The translations under genes and the position numbers were made by a program. A DNA stretch of 64,000 nt from Hymenochaete sp. R1 (taxonomy: Eukaryota > Basidiomycota > Agaricomycetes > Hymenochaetales > Hymenochaetaceae), in the NCBI GenBank assembly GCA_019400425.1, contig JAFREE010000119.1, forward strand, positions 1 to 64,000. The letters run 5' to 3'. A model generated the notes under the pieces. That model had not been told where the DNA came from, did no database searches, and saw nothing but the letters and a program-made list of their open reading frames with translations. This document shows positions 46,692-58,329 of this stretch, piece by piece; position 1 is the first letter of the stretch; each line of letters starts with the position of its first letter.

Positions 46692-47711
46692 TCACTTCTT
46701 CTCCGGCTTTGGTTCGTATCCTGCATCCTTCAGCTCCTGTAATACTTTCTCAGACTCTTCCTTGCTCTTGCGAAAGAGCTTGATCATGGCAAACAGTTGC
46801 GGGTCACTAAGTGCGACGCACTGCACACTATCTTTGTTCGCTGATTGCTGCTCTGGAGAAGGACTGAGTTGGTGAGAAGGAGCTGTGTCACTGAGGCCAA
46901 ATAAAAAGTATCTGTCAACGTCAAGCCTGGGGTCGCTAGCGTCAGACTTCTCGGTAACATCATCCTTCTCGTTGAGCTCGGTCTGAATGGCCTGCTCGAG
47001 CTGCGAATGAGGCATCTCAATGAAGGCCTTCACAGCACTGTCTAGAGCTTCGAAGTTCTCGCCATATCTGGTGCGCTGGACCCACCGACGGAGACATTCC
47101 TGCCTTCCATCATCCAAAAGCGAGCAAATCTCCTTGTAGTGCCTGTCCAGATTCTGCATCCTCGGGCGTCTTATGTCATGCAGTCGTCTCCCAGAAAAGT
47201 CACTGGTACGCTCTTTGACCTTCGCAATGTCAGTACGAAGCACACCTAGCATTGTGAGTGCTTTGCACATTTCGACTTCCCACATCTTCAGCTTGACCCC
47301 TTCCTTTGCGCGCAAAAGTTCTGAGGCTTTGGTCTGGTCGGCTTTACCAATGGCGTGATCCAGGTAGGAGCAGACGACGTCCAGCTTTCCTTTAACGGCG
47401 CCTAGGGCGTTTTTGAGGCTATTTCCTGACTCGGATAAAGTCAGTCGCGATGCTGGTTCCATCACCTTTCCTTTCGAGGCATGGAAAGTGTCGATTGACT
47501 GGTCGAAGGAGCTGCTTGCGTTCTCAATCATGATCTCCAAGCGTTCGATAGGCAAGTCGGCGATGGTTTCCTGCACGGTCCTCGGCACCTTCGGAGGCTT
47601 CTCGACTCCTTCGATCTCATCTCCTTCGGACTCGCCATTTTCGGGCTCATCTCTTTTGCGGCGTCTTTGGCTGTTACTCGGGGTGCCTGTGTGTGTTGGT
47701 TGTGTGGACAT
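46692..47711 (-). CDS. helical protein, tandem paralog 1
   Basis: One uninterrupted frame of 339 aa. It starts MSTQPT and has a basic QRRRKRDE patch at residues 15-22, a possible nuclear signal, then long charged and Leu-rich stretches suggesting helices or coiled coil, with ECLRRWVQRTRYGENFEALD near residue 205 and LSDPQLFAMIKLFRKSKEES near the end. It is related to the gene at 48632-49708, which has the same order: MST start, basic patch, KWIAQSGSEDSFQDIE, and LSDPDFKKLIDDLRHEKQCF. The family is not known to me; it may be restricted to related fungi. No introns, unlike most genes in the window. Confidence 0.7.
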   Translation of the reverse strand: MSTQPTHTGTPSNSQRRRKRDEPENGESEGDEIEGVEKPPKVPRTVQETIADLPIERLEIMIENASSSFDQSIDTFHASKGKVMEPASRLTLSESGNSLKNALGAVKGKLDVVCSYLDHAIGKADQTKASELLRAKEGVKLKMWEVEMCKALTMLGVLRTDIAKVKERTSDFSGRRLHDIRRPRMQNLDRHYKEICSLLDDGRQECLRRWVQRTRYGENFEALDSAVKAFIEMPHSQLEQAIQTELNEKDDVTEKSDASDPRLDVDRYFLFGLSDTAPSHQLSPSPEQQSANKDSVQCVALSDPQLFAMIKLFRKSKEESEKVLQELKDAGYEPKPEKK

Positions 47712-48171
47712 GCGGAATGGAACTGCTGAGGAGAAGTCGCGCTGAATGTACGGGAGAAAAGAAGGAAGAGGAACGAAGGAGGAGGGAGGGAGGGTCAGCC
47801 CTTTTCTAGTAGTGACTGCGCTTACCAGTTTTCAAAGTATGCTAACGAAACCAAAACTTGCATTATCAATCTTCTAGTACCGATTCTTTCTTTTCAAAGT
47901 TACCATACCCCTTAGATGATGGGGAACAAGTTTGCTCCCTGAACTTCGTTCAATATCATCGTTGGATCCAGAGTCTTTAATTATTCTCGTATATGATCCC
48001 CATAAGGTGGTTCAATAACTAGCATTACTTTCCGTCTGGGTTAGTCGACCTCGTCCGTGTATAGAGTGAAGTGATTAAACGATAACGAAACTTGGATAAT
48101 GAAGGAAAGGACATAGCATGACTACTAGTTTGACTTGTACTATTGTACATGTACATAAGTGATCACTCGCT
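47712..48171. other. spacer between tandem paralogs
   Basis: About 460 bp with the upstream region of paralog 1. No coding sequence recognised. Confidence 0.4.
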
Positions 48172-48540
48172 ACGCCTGCTTCCTCGTATTGGCATTCCTT
48201 CATCTTTTAATTTCTGTAACATGCTGCCGATCTTCTCTGTGATCTTACAAAAGGAGCTTGATCGCATCGAGCAAGTATGAATCCCTGAGCATCACACGGT
48301 CCTTGTTCACCGACTACTGCTGCTAGTACTGCATCGACATAGGGGTAAATCGCAGTACGTCGACGTTCTCGACATCAATTAGCTGATGTCCGTCAGCAAC
48401 AAACTCTTCAAGTTATTGGACTCAACACGGATAGACTGCCCAAATACAAGTTGATCATACTTTCAGGACATTGTAATGGACTTTGAACCCCTTTTCATAC
48501 GTAATGCACTTGATCCATCGCCGAAGGCGCTACTGCCCTT
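48172..48540 (-). pseudogene. decayed third copy of the helical tandem family
   Basis: The minus strand reads RLRRWIKCITYEKGFKVHYN then a stop, and further on VMLRDSYLLDAIKLL, another shift, and KITEKIGSMLQKLKDEGMP. These pieces align in order with the two intact neighbours (RRWVQRTRYGENF and KWIAQSGSEDSF; LSDP followed by a helix; SEKVLQELKDAG). Several stops and frame changes interrupt it and the N-terminal two thirds are missing or unrecognisable. Confidence 0.7.
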
Positions 48541-48631
48541 TCTCTTCGCGGGATGATAAAATTTGAAGACAATATTATTGTTTAAAAGTTGATCTTACAT
48601 CTAACGGTTCGATACATGACACCTACTGCAG

Positions 48632-49708
48632 TCAGAGGGCAATAGCCAGTCCCTCAATGCTCGCCTTGAAGTCGTTGTCCATTTCCTTCATCGTGTTCAG
48701 GATATTATCGAAGCATTGTTTCTCATGTCGGAGATCGTCGATCAACTTTTTGAAATCGGGGTCACTGAGCATCATTGGTAAGTCCTTGTCGTCCGTTTGC
48801 ACTGGCGTCAAAGTCCGCGCCAATGGGCGGGGCGTCCATACTTGCTCGTGCGGTGCCCATGGCTCGATGGGTGCCTTTGTTTGTAAGCGGGGCGTCTCAG
48901 GCTCCCCAACCATAGGCGTCGCTTCACGAGGCAGAAGAAGTCGAGCGTCGTTTCTCAGAGCTTCTTCAACTTTGCTGAGTGCATCAAAGGACTCATCATT
49001 CATGACGACCGCCTTCTTCACGGCAGCCTCTATGTCCTGGAAAGAGTCCTCGGAACCCGACTGCGCGATCCATTTGTGAGATAACGCCTGACAATCGGCT
49101 CGGAGAAGTCGATAGAAACTCTTGATATGGGACTCCAGATTAGGCAGCCTCGCACGCGCATGGTTTGGGTTCATTTTGTATGAGCTCTTTTGCAACTCCT
49201 TTGTACGGGTGCGTTTAAGAACCTGAACCATCGCACTGGCAAATCGTCGTTCCGCTTTGCGTTTCGCCGCTTCCGTCAGCAGCTTTTTCTGCAAGAAACG
49301 ATCGCGCTCGGGCTTGGATGCTGGATCCAGCTTTGCAGTAGAGTCGTAGATTGAGAGAAGGGAATCAAAATGAGCAGAGAGTAATTTAGCGGAGGTCGAC
49401 GCTTCGCTAAGGGGAAGAGTAAGGGACTGCTTTGATTTGTTGAGATTGTCCGTGGAGTCGTCGCCCGTGACTCTGGCTACCACCACATCAAAGTCCTCGA
49501 TTTTAGCGAAAAAGTCTTTTTCGGAGGTCTTTACTTTATTCTTTAGGCGTTCGATGCCTTCATTGTCACGTCGCGCCGAGTCTCCGGCCGTGGAAGCAAC
49601 CGTAGGCTTTGATGCTTTCGACGCCTCTCCAGGGTCAACTGTCGAGTCTGTGCGCGAACGCTTGTTGAGACGACTGCCGGACGAGCCGGTTGCTGGATCC
49701 GTGGACAT
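48632..49708 (-). CDS. helical protein, tandem paralog 2
   Basis: One uninterrupted frame of 358 aa starting MSTDPATGSSGSRLNKRSRT. A charged helical body follows, with HKWIAQSGSEDSFQDIEAAV near residue 213 and MLSDPDFKKLIDDLRHEKQC near the C-terminus, matching paralog 1 and the decayed copy. A low-complexity region with many Pro and Thr (TPRPLARTLTPVQ) lies between. The function is unknown. The lack of introns in both intact members is unusual here and could reflect an intronless ancestor or a retrocopied one. Confidence 0.7.
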   Translation of the reverse strand: MSTDPATGSSGSRLNKRSRTDSTVDPGEASKASKPTVASTAGDSARRDNEGIERLKNKVKTSEKDFFAKIEDFDVVVARVTGDDSTDNLNKSKQSLTLPLSEASTSAKLLSAHFDSLLSIYDSTAKLDPASKPERDRFLQKKLLTEAAKRKAERRFASAMVQVLKRTRTKELQKSSYKMNPNHARARLPNLESHIKSFYRLLRADCQALSHKWIAQSGSEDSFQDIEAAVKKAVVMNDESFDALSKVEEALRNDARLLLPREATPMVGEPETPRLQTKAPIEPWAPHEQVWTPRPLARTLTPVQTDDKDLPMMLSDPDFKKLIDDLRHEKQCFDNILNTMKEMDNDFKASIEGLAIAL

Positions 49709-49981
49709 GGACTGCGAATATAGCCCTTCGGCACGAAGTATTTACGAGAGGGGGAAGAATACGACCAAACAAGAGGTTTATAATCCTCTTCCAAGGCTAC
49801 AAAGAGAGCTTAAGACACGATCAATCAAGTTTGCGATGAGATGTCTGGCGCAAATCGCACGAAAACGAGTCTAGCGAAATATGCAAATAAGCAAAGAGTG
49901 GGATAAGTATATATTATGTTAGTACAATTAATAGTATTGTTCTGAAAGCAATTATGAGGTCCTTCGCTCATCACTCAACGT

Positions 49982-51412
49982 TTATTTCTTCCTGTTTTGC
50001 TGCATCGCGAGGATTTGCACGATACGAATACTGAAAAATCTTTAGAATTAATTGCAAGCGACAGAGGCAGAATACTCACAAAATATTGATGAAGTCAAGT
50101 TCAAGGGCAATAGACTCTCTCATTGGGTCACGAGGAATGACGCCCTGAGCAGATGCACGGGCATTGTGAAGAATTTTCTGCGTGCTAAAGACACAGAACT
50201 GAGCAAAAAAAAAACTGTGCATAGTGGCCAACAGACTTGAAGCTTACTCGTATAGAACAAAGCCACCAAACACCGCGAGTCCACCATACAGTGAAATTGC
50301 TTCGGAAATTGCAAGCGCACGGGTACCAAGCGGGAGAGCCATTGGTGCAAGAGACGATAGGGCTACAACAGTCACACCAGCGAGAAGGGGTCCGCCCACG
50401 TAAAGGTACTTGTCGTTACTGTCAGAAGCTATCTGTGAGACATGTGCCACTTTCTCGATCTAAATAAGTGAGAACTTACGATGCCGTGGCACCGACATAC
50501 GAAAGGGAACCGAGGACTCCGGCTGTATACAAAGCGGCGCGTGAAAGGATTGCCGGGTTGAGGAAGAACAATGGGCTCAGTGTCGCGGCTTGAGCAGCGT
50601 TGAAGCCCTATAAGAATAATCAGGCTTTTTCTCTGGTTCAGCAATGAGCGTAACTTACCAGCCAAAACAAGTGTTTTTGAACCGGCTTATCAGGAGGCGT
50701 GTAATAGACGCCCATCATAGACCCAATACTCCCTCTGTAACAGTTATCATTACTTTAGTGCGAAGAAGCCTGGCAGTGTATACGGTACTCACACTAAGCT
50801 GACACCAAGGACAACCCCTTCATATCTTTCGTCAGCATTGAGGATGCGTAGACACAGACCATGAGCTTACAAGGGTTGGCGGCCATCACTCGATACGCGA
50901 ATCCGTTCTTGAACATTGCCCTAGCTGCAATGGCGGTGATCGCGAGGCCTCCTCCAGTATACTGGAAGCTCTCGTTGAGATAGGATTTCTCAACCACAGA
51001 CAAAGCATCTCTTGTTTCCCTATTTAGCACTGCATTTGCGACGACGACGGTCCCAGCTACTGCAGCCTAGGAATGACACCATTCAAGTCAGGGCCATCCA
51101 CATCGAGGCTAAGACAGAACTCACGGCTGTTATACCCAGCTTCCTCCAGGCCTCTGCTTGCGAGGGCCTCGTCACAATCGCATTCTCCGTCGTAAAGGAA
51201 CGTCTGGAGGTCTGAAAGGCGAATGCATCCACCGTAGATGTCTTTCCCGCCTTCGACGCCGCTCTCATCGAACTTAATCCCGAACGGAAGAAGGCATTCA
51301 AACCCGTCGAAGAGGATGCCTTACTATGGAAGCCATTGATCCTGAAAGCCACTGATGAAAAGGATGGAGTAGATCGTAGTGATGTTCCAAGTCTTGAGAA
51401 TAGCATACTCAT
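49982..51412 (-). CDS. GHITM/Bax-inhibitor-1 family mitochondrial protein
   Basis: Eight exons: 51125-51412, 50871-51066, 50793-50817, 50659-50734, 50480-50607, 50248-50418, 50080-50184 and 49982-50030, introns 49-63 nt, 345 aa. The N-terminus is Ser/Arg-rich without acidic residues, as a mitochondrial presequence. Then come several hydrophobic segments with GGGLAITAIAARAMFKNGFA, GSIGSMMGVYYTPPDKPVQK, HLFWLGFNAAQAATLSPLFF, GGPLLAGVTVVALSSLAPM, YGGLAVFGGFVLYDTQKILH and DFINIFIRIVQILA, the pattern of GHITM/MICS1, a multi-pass inner membrane protein of the Bax inhibitor-1 fold linked to cristae and cation transport. The 25-nt third exon is needed to keep the WVVLGVSL segment. Length and order agree with the family. 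Confidence 0.9.
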
Positions 51413-51795
51413 CGGTGATGGTGGGAGTTGCGCAAGACGCGCGAGTGGACGCCTACCAGCCTTTTATTTCACGCGAAATGCAACTGGACGGTGACGACAA
51501 CGCTTCGGCTGTGGCAGTGCTAAAGTACATTCTCGAGATTTCCATGACATGACTAAAGCAAAAGCTCGAACTGATGACGACAGTCGCTCAGTACTTCAGC
51601 AAGTATGGGTGTACGAAAATGAACGATTGCAACCCGGACTAAAACAAATCTGTTGTGGGGTATAGCTAGAGTACGATTACAACAAGAACGCCTCGAAATT
51701 TAACGATACAAGAACGGCCCTTACGACGAAGTGATCTGATCTACGACTGTCTTTATTCTCCATAACTTAAATTAAAAATCTCACGTCGCTGATTG
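51413..51795. other. gap between GHITM-like and TBL1-like genes
   Basis: About 380 bp, promoter of the first and 3' region of the second. Nothing else recognised. Confidence 0.45.
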
Positions 51796-54127
51796 CTATG
51801 AGTATCCTGCCAGCTCTGGAATCTTCGATAAGTCGATGGCTACAGCGATCTCAGATTCCAAGCACAGCGCCAGCCTGTCCAAATTTGCGACTTTTTGCCA
51901 ACAAATCTCGTAGATACCGGTCCCACCGACACGAGTAGACCAGTACCAAAGTTTCTTGCCAGTCTATCACAGCATTGTGTCAGGCATCTTTCTTCAATAC
52001 GAAAGAGCGCAGAACACATACCTTAACATCGTAAAGGTACAAAGTTCCATCTCCACTTGCAGTTGCAAGGACGTTACCAGCAGGGCTGAAAGCAAGGGTA
52101 TATGCCGACTTTCTATGGTCAGCAAATGCAAAAAGACAGTCTCCTGTCCTTCCATCCCATAACCTTGCTGTACCATTGAAAGATGTGCTGCAGTCACATA
52201 TGAGTCAGGGAAAAAGTCTTTTAAACAGCCACAAGCACTTACGTCGCAAGGAGGTCGCGTTGTTCCGATTGCGTGTTTGGACACCATCCAATGCTACCTA
52301 TAGAGTCCCCGTGCCCTTCGAGCACTAAGACGGGCTTCTGCCCAGGAGGCAGAGGAGTAAACGGCACTCCCGGAATTTGGCCTACGAGCCATATACGGGC
52401 GGTTTGATCGTCGGAACACGAAGCCAGTAGTGAGCGGGATGGATTGAATTTGACCTGGTTGATTTCATCCTTATGCCCTCTGTGGACCTTTAGTACTCGG
52501 CTTTACTTTCAAATAACCTTGAAGCTTACTCATATGTCCGGAAGGGAGTCGGATCGTTGATACGCATAAGATGTATTTTCATGTCGACTCCACAAGTGGC
52601 AAAGATGGAATCATCAAGCCAATCAACATCCAAGCAACAATCTGAAACCTCATTTGTTAGATTAATAACCAATATCGTTGATTTTCACGCGTACCAGCAT
52701 GGCAGCGATATTGCATGAATATCTGCTTGTTGGCCACATCTACCAAACAGGTTGTACCGTCTAAGCTTGCACTGAGCAACCACTTTCCCGATTTTGAGAA
52801 TTTTGCGGCGAATATAGCACCCTTTCTCTTCGTCAATGAAAATGACTTATTTAAGGAGAGATTCTTACTGAATGTTGCGTGTGAGACCAATAGAGTTCGC
52901 CCGTTTCTGTCCAAATACGCAAGACGGCATCGTAAGATGCAGAAGCAAGAAGCGTTCCATCCGGACTCCAATCTAGTGACGTAATGTCCTTCATATCCGA
53001 ATCTGGTGAGTGCTTGAGTATATAAGGCGATTTCACTGTTGCATCACAGTATGGTGTCAAAGGATCTGGAGGGTCAGGAAGCTCCCATATCCGCGCAGTC
53101 GCGTCTTTGGACCTTCAGAGAATAGACAGAAGGGTATTTGAACATAAAATATAGATTGCGAAATGCATCGTCGTACCCGGTGGCGAGTATGTTATGCCGC
53201 GTTGGATTCCATGCACTCACAAAAACCTACGTGACTGATTATTTTTTTGGAATTAAGATTTCTCAATCTTATAACTCACTTCTGCCGTATGCCCTTCTAG
53301 ACGAAGCGTGGCTCTTTTGGAGGCCACCTCATCTATAAACATTTGTTTCGGTTTACGGGATGATGCTCCGTTGAGTTGTGCAGCGGATGGAGAATTCGGC
53401 ATCGGTGAAGGTTGGCGAATGGGATTCGAGGGGCCAGCTATAGCGTTCTGTTCATCTACTAGCAAAATGGAATCCTGTGTCTCAGCACGGGAGAAGACGA
53501 GAAAAATACACGTCCACTAGTCAAAGAGCAAAAGAGAATGTCAAAAGTAACGCATTAACTATCAACTCACTGTCGAGTGCCATGGCCGAACTTGATTCGC
53601 CTTCTGGTTCCACACTTCGTTTTAATCTCCTATCTTCCGAATCTCCATCTGCGGGTGTGTCCGCTTTTCGTTTCAATTGTGCCTCAGTAAGGCCCGCACC
53701 CGTTGTGCGTTTCCCATTCTTGTCAGCAGTGCCATTCAGTTCTTCTAGAGGATCTGCCGCACAAGCGTGTCGTTTAAGCAACCGGAATGGCGCGCAACAA
53801 TCGCTGATGAGTCCTTCGCCTTTACAATGTGTTTCAACCTCAATGTAAAGCAACGCCTTTGAGAGTAGCTCAACAAGCTCGCCGCGCGGGATGTGGTAGT
53901 CGAAATATGGTGATCGTTCAAGGTGTCCCTCCGCTCGTAAAGCAAATGCTGTATGCTCATAGCCTGAGTGTGATTCAATAGAACGAGACAGAACCCATAC
54001 GAAATACCGATAAATTGTCAAAACTTAATTCGCAGACATGACTGAATTTAGTCGTACCTGCGTCCTTAAGATACGCGTGTATTATTTGATTGACTTCATC
54101 TGCTGTAATCTCTATCGGAGGGCTCAT
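51796..54127 (-). CDS. TBL1/Sif2-like LisH-WD40 protein
   Basis: About ten exons; the first five are 54058-54127, 53571-53963, 53280-53458, 53177-53226 and 53112 downwards. The N-terminus (EITADEVNQIIHAYLKDAGY followed by EHTAFALRAE) is a LisH dimerisation motif plus the F-box-like helix (VELLSKALLYIEVETH). A charged linker with KRKADTPADG leads to WD40 repeats: LRLEGHTAEVFVSAWN, GSKDATARIWELP, SASYDAVLRIW, SASLDGTTCLVD, SCSDDQTARIWLVG, TSFNGTARLWDG, ATASGDGTLYLYD. TBL1 in animals and Sif2 in yeast are core subunits of histone-deacetylase corepressors (SMRT/NCoR; Set3C). The stop at 51796 ends a segment KIPELAGYS. The later exon borders were placed only roughly. Confidence 0.9.
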
Positions 54128-54470
54128 CTCCGGCCTTGACTTCCAAGAAAATTCCGCAGTGGGGATCTGATGATTGAATTTTTGGAGAGGAAACCGCCCA
54201 GAGAACGAGAATCTGGAGGGAAGGAAGGAAGTCGCGGTTTGGTTTCGAGTTTCCAGACCGCTACGGTAACAGTACGGTGGCGTGTGGGATCAAGCCGTAT
54301 TACCTAAGCTTATCATTACGTAACACAGCTGCAGGTGAAACAGGATCACATGAATTTTTTTTAAAAAAAAAAATACATTCGTTTACATACAGTTACAACA
54401 CCCTTCCAATACAGTCGATTAATGCTAATCATGCGCACAGTCCGGTAAATGTCTTCAACCGTGCATATAT
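54128..54470. other. short gap between two WD40 genes
   Basis: About 340 bp with the TBL1-like promoter and the 3' end of the DCAF11-like gene. No gene seen. Confidence 0.45.
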
Positions 54471-57048
54471 CTATTCCGAATCACTCGAAAACTCAAATAG
54501 ATCACTGTGGTAAAGCCCGGGCATACTCCTTCTGCTAAAACTCGCAATTCGAGCAGACCGCCTCTGCCCTTCTGCAGCCTCAGCTACATGTCGACTATTC
54601 CAATCCTCTAGGCGACCGTTCATCTTTGACAGTCCTTTCCATTCATGGCGAGCCACTGAGCTCGTGTTGTTAGAACTCCAAGCCGCGCTTAATATTACTG
54701 GTTCCTGTGAACTCCAGCTAACATCGCGCACGCAGGGATTGGAGTTGTGCTTTGTAGTGGGAAGCTCTGGCCCGGATGGATCGAAAGATATGGGGAGCGT
54801 TTCTGACCTATCTAAGACTTGAACAAGTTGACCGTCGATCGACCAGATCTAATTTGACTTCAGCTATGTTAACTTTTTTCAAAAAAGCGATCGCCCTACA
54901 TGAATTCTCCCGTCCTGAGACCCAGAGTAAATGTAGCGGCTACCTGTTGTTTCAGCAGGGCTGAAGTGACATCGAATAAGAGTCCGCATAACTAAAAATG
55001 AGCTGGAACGTTAGAATGACAATTTGATGAATTGTGTAATGATATCGACCTGTGTGCCCTCGATACGTCATCACACTGCAGTCCTTAGGATGTGCTGGCA
55101 TATGTTGCGGTCTTCTGTCTGAGTATCTATGCCCAAACCTTCATAAACTTTCCTATAAACTTAAATGCCCACTGTCTTACCTGTAATCAAACGAATCCAG
55201 ACCGTAGCTAACGCCCTTCTCAACTTCATAAACGCTTTCGGGTGCCATTTTCCGTAAGTCCCATAGTCGTAGAGCCTGGTCCTTGCCGTTTGAGATCACG
55301 TATCGTCCATCTCCTTTTGCTGAGACATTAGTGATCCCCTCCGTGTGCCCAATCAAAACACCAGACGGTCGCGCAGCAGCACCTAGGGCACGGCGGTCCC
55401 TATTATCGTACAACATTGATTGCTGCTCTCCGGGATAAAGTAGGCTAAAAACGTACCAAACTTTGATATAACTATCATCCGAAGCACTGATGAGAACATT
55501 ACTTCCCGAGTCAGCCCAGCAACAACTGTTCACGTCATCATCGTGCGCTACTATCTTCACCGTTCGTCTACCAGCTACCAGATCGTATACTAGGAACCCT
55601 CAGTCAGACAAACACCCAAAAATGCGTTTTACTATCTCACCAAAGATCTTTTGTCGTCCGCCTGCAATGATCTATCGTAATCGTAAACGCAACAATCAAA
55701 AGGTGTTTAACGGCCAAGGTACCTCATTTCCATCCGCTGAGAAGCGACAGCTCCAGATGCAAGTGTCGTCGTAGTCCCAACCGAATCTTGACTCGCTTCT
55801 TCGCCTGTCGGAGAAGTCAATGGGAATATAAGATGAATCATCATCCATTGTCTTGACCATTTGAACAACGGAACTCTGAAGAGTGTATGAATTCAAGGAG
55901 TTGCGAGTTGGGAGAACAAAAGGGAAACGAACCATAGAGGAATATATCATTCTATCGTTATGTGGACTGAGATGCGAGTCTGTAATGGTCCAGCCTTGAC
56001 AGAGGCCCTGGATACTCTTATGGATCTTCATCGTTGTTTGATGACCATCGTCGCCGTTATAAGGAGCAAGAACAGGTTCGTCGTACGGGCTTAAAGGATT
56101 AGACACGTCATAGATATGAAGATTAAAATCTAAAACGATAGTGTCAGAGTCTAGTCCAAATTTCCCATAATAGGTACGCAAACATACCTTTGCGGCAGAC
56201 ATAGTAGAAGGACGAATCAGTACTGTATTGACCACAGTATACAGGCGAGGGATAGTTAGCCACAACAGCCCCGGGAGAATTCGGCACAAGATTCTTTTCA
56301 TTGTTTCTTAGCTGAAGATTCCACCCTTTGAAAGAAAGTTTGACATACCTCGCACAAGTCCTGGCGAGGCATTGCCCTATACGATGTTCGTCGGTCTCGG
56401 AGTACTCGAGCAAGGTTCCGTCTACTCCTTTGCGATTTCATCGCGCGTCCTATTCGTCCAAACTCCCCACTCATGAGAAGCGCCGTCCCCACTGGCTGCG
56501 GCTCGCTATGCGGCTTCTTCCACCAAGACTCGATCCATTCGCGGTGTTCCTGTTTCGTCCTTGAAGGTACGCCGGGAGGAGGCCGTCGAGGGGAAGGTGA
56601 TCTTTGCCGAATGTCGGCGGAAGGGTTTCTTGCCGACAACATAGTCAAAATATTCCGAAGCATGGTGTCTCCACCGGTTGTGACGCTTTCTTCACCATCG
56701 ACAATGCTTGAAACTCGTTGCGTTAATAGTTCTATCAACTGTCAGTCCATGGGAATTCCCGAGTCAGAAGTCACTGTACTGTACAGGCTCACCATTCAAC
56801 ACCATGCCTTCCTCTTCGTTTAGGGACAATTCCGCTTCTTCATCTTCGCTGAAAACATCGTCTTCTTCGTCTTCATCTACCTCTACTGTGTAATCGGCAT
56901 CTTCTTCTTCTTCTTCTTCTTCTTCTTCATCCTCATCATTGCTAGGGAGTTCCAATGCAGGCATCGCATCTACACCAAGATAGGCCTCATCTCCGTCGTC
57001 GTTCTCGTATGCAGACTCGTCGATGTTGTAGTGGACCTCTCTCTCCAT
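54471..57048 (-). CDS. DCAF11/WDR23-like WD40 protein
   Basis: Many exons; the first is 56793-57048 and the second starts at 56731. Exon 1 encodes an acidic stretch with a run of Glu from a TTC microsatellite on the plus strand. ELLTQRVSSIVDGEE and LRNILTMLSARNP follow. WD40 repeats include KIVAHDDDVNSCCWADSGS, ISASDDSYIKVW, GHTEGITNVSAKGDGRYV, SNGKDQALRLWDLRKM, YSGSQDGRIHIW and VRDVSWSSQEPVILSAAW; the end STVARHEWKGL-like SSVARHEWKGLSK is typical. DCAF11 is a substrate receptor of CUL4-DDB1 ubiquitin ligases; in animals it controls stress-response factors. The DDB1-binding WDxR-like motif is LWDLR. The fungal substrate is unknown. Confidence 0.88.
56901..56928 (+). repeat. TTC microsatellite coding a Glu run
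   Basis: About nine TTC units on the plus strand inside exon 1 of the DCAF11-like gene; the minus strand reads them as Glu. Length variation would change the acidic tract without shifting the frame. Confidence 0.9.
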
Positions 57049-57302
57049 GATACTACACAAGTGATGAGAAAGTTTAAAGTTGATGAGAGACAGAGTTCAA
57101 TGCTCAGAACTTTGAAGCTGACTGAGAGCCATGCGACATTACTTACTCTTACCATAAAGTGTGAAAGCGGCGGCCGAAGTGCCGAGAACTGCGTCAGTGA
57201 TTAGATAAGATGCTTCTCGGAGACTGATCGACAAGGCTCTCTGACTGACTCTCTCGGCGCTTGCCTCCGCCTCTTGGCCTTGAACTTGAACATCATCATC
57301 TC

Positions 57303-58308
57303 ATGGCTTCATCTTCACCACCCCCGCAGTACTCACCTCCGACAACGGCGACAGAAGCAAACTATGGTTTCCCGCCGGGATACTTTGTGATAAGATCCTT
57401 GGCAACGGGGAGACTTCTGGACATTGAACTCGATAGCACGCAGGATGGTGCGGAAGCTATCCTTTGGCCCGAAAAGGAGACTTCTCTCGTCGAGGGTGAG
57501 CAATCTGGTTATTTTAACGAACTACTTCTTATTAACAGGTTTACAGGACTCAGAAAACCAGAATCTGATAATCAGGTGCAGCTCATAATGAGCAAAGTCT
57601 CGAATACATTGCTCGCTGCTCATGCGCTTGATGGCAGGTATTTTTCATCGACACGAACGGTGCCTTATGCTCGAGGCAATCAGGCCATGCCGTCGATATC
57701 TCAGGTTAGACCTCGTAAATGCATTTTTGAGCTTCGGAAGGTCTTATGCTTGCATAGGGAGTAGGCTGGTACTGAGGCACAGGCGCCCAGTTTCATATCC
57801 CTATCCAAATGCCTTCTCACACCCCTTACCTCAATTTTGGTTCTCCGCAGGAACGAAACAAATTCTTGTCAGATTCCTATGCGACCCCACCTTTCCGGAC
57901 CTTCCACCTGACTCTCCTCATCCCATTAATTGGCAAAATAAGTCTTACCTTCTTTCTTCCGTTCCTGCGAGCAAACCGCGTACATTCCTCGAAGACGCTT
58001 CAGAGGCATTCAGTAGCTTCGCTGCCAACCCACTTTCTCCCATATCATCGTTCTTCGGCGCCCTTCCCAGGTCAAGTTCGACCGCCGAAGAGGTGCTAGA
58101 AAGCGACATCGACCTCCGGGAGGAAGAGGTTATGGAAGAAGATAGAGGAGAGAATGAGGAAGCAGATGACTCCCCAGAGCCGTTGCGCAGGATTCGCCTC
58201 TTGACGATCGACGGGGAGCTGGAGCAGAATCTCACAGATGCCACGAAACTCAGGCGTACATTTGAAGCTATTCCATTGCGAAGAAACCGTGCTTCATATT
58301 CCCGATGA
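57303..58308 (+). CDS. hypothetical protein with lectin-like N-terminal domain
   Basis: Four exons, 57303-57495, 57547-57575, 57638-57704 and 57758-58308, introns 51-62 nt, 279 aa. The middle exons are tiny, 29 and 67 nt. The N-terminal half (GYFVIRSLATGRLLDIELDS, AILWPEKE, VFFIDTNGALCSRQSGHAVD, SRLVLRHRRP) has the spacing of a beta-trefoil, ricin-B-like fold, though no clear QxW motif is visible. The C-terminal half is acidic and Ser/Pro-rich with EEEVMEEDRGENEEA. There is no signal peptide, so a cytoplasmic protein is likely. I would not assign a sugar ligand. It ends 21 bp from the stop of the convergent kinase-like gene. Confidence 0.78.
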
Positions 58309-58329
58309 ATAGTTCCGAGTGTGATCTCA

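Noticed and set aside
48606..48616. GGTTCGATAC resembling a tRNA B-box
   Set aside because: No A-box in the preceding 100 bp on either strand.
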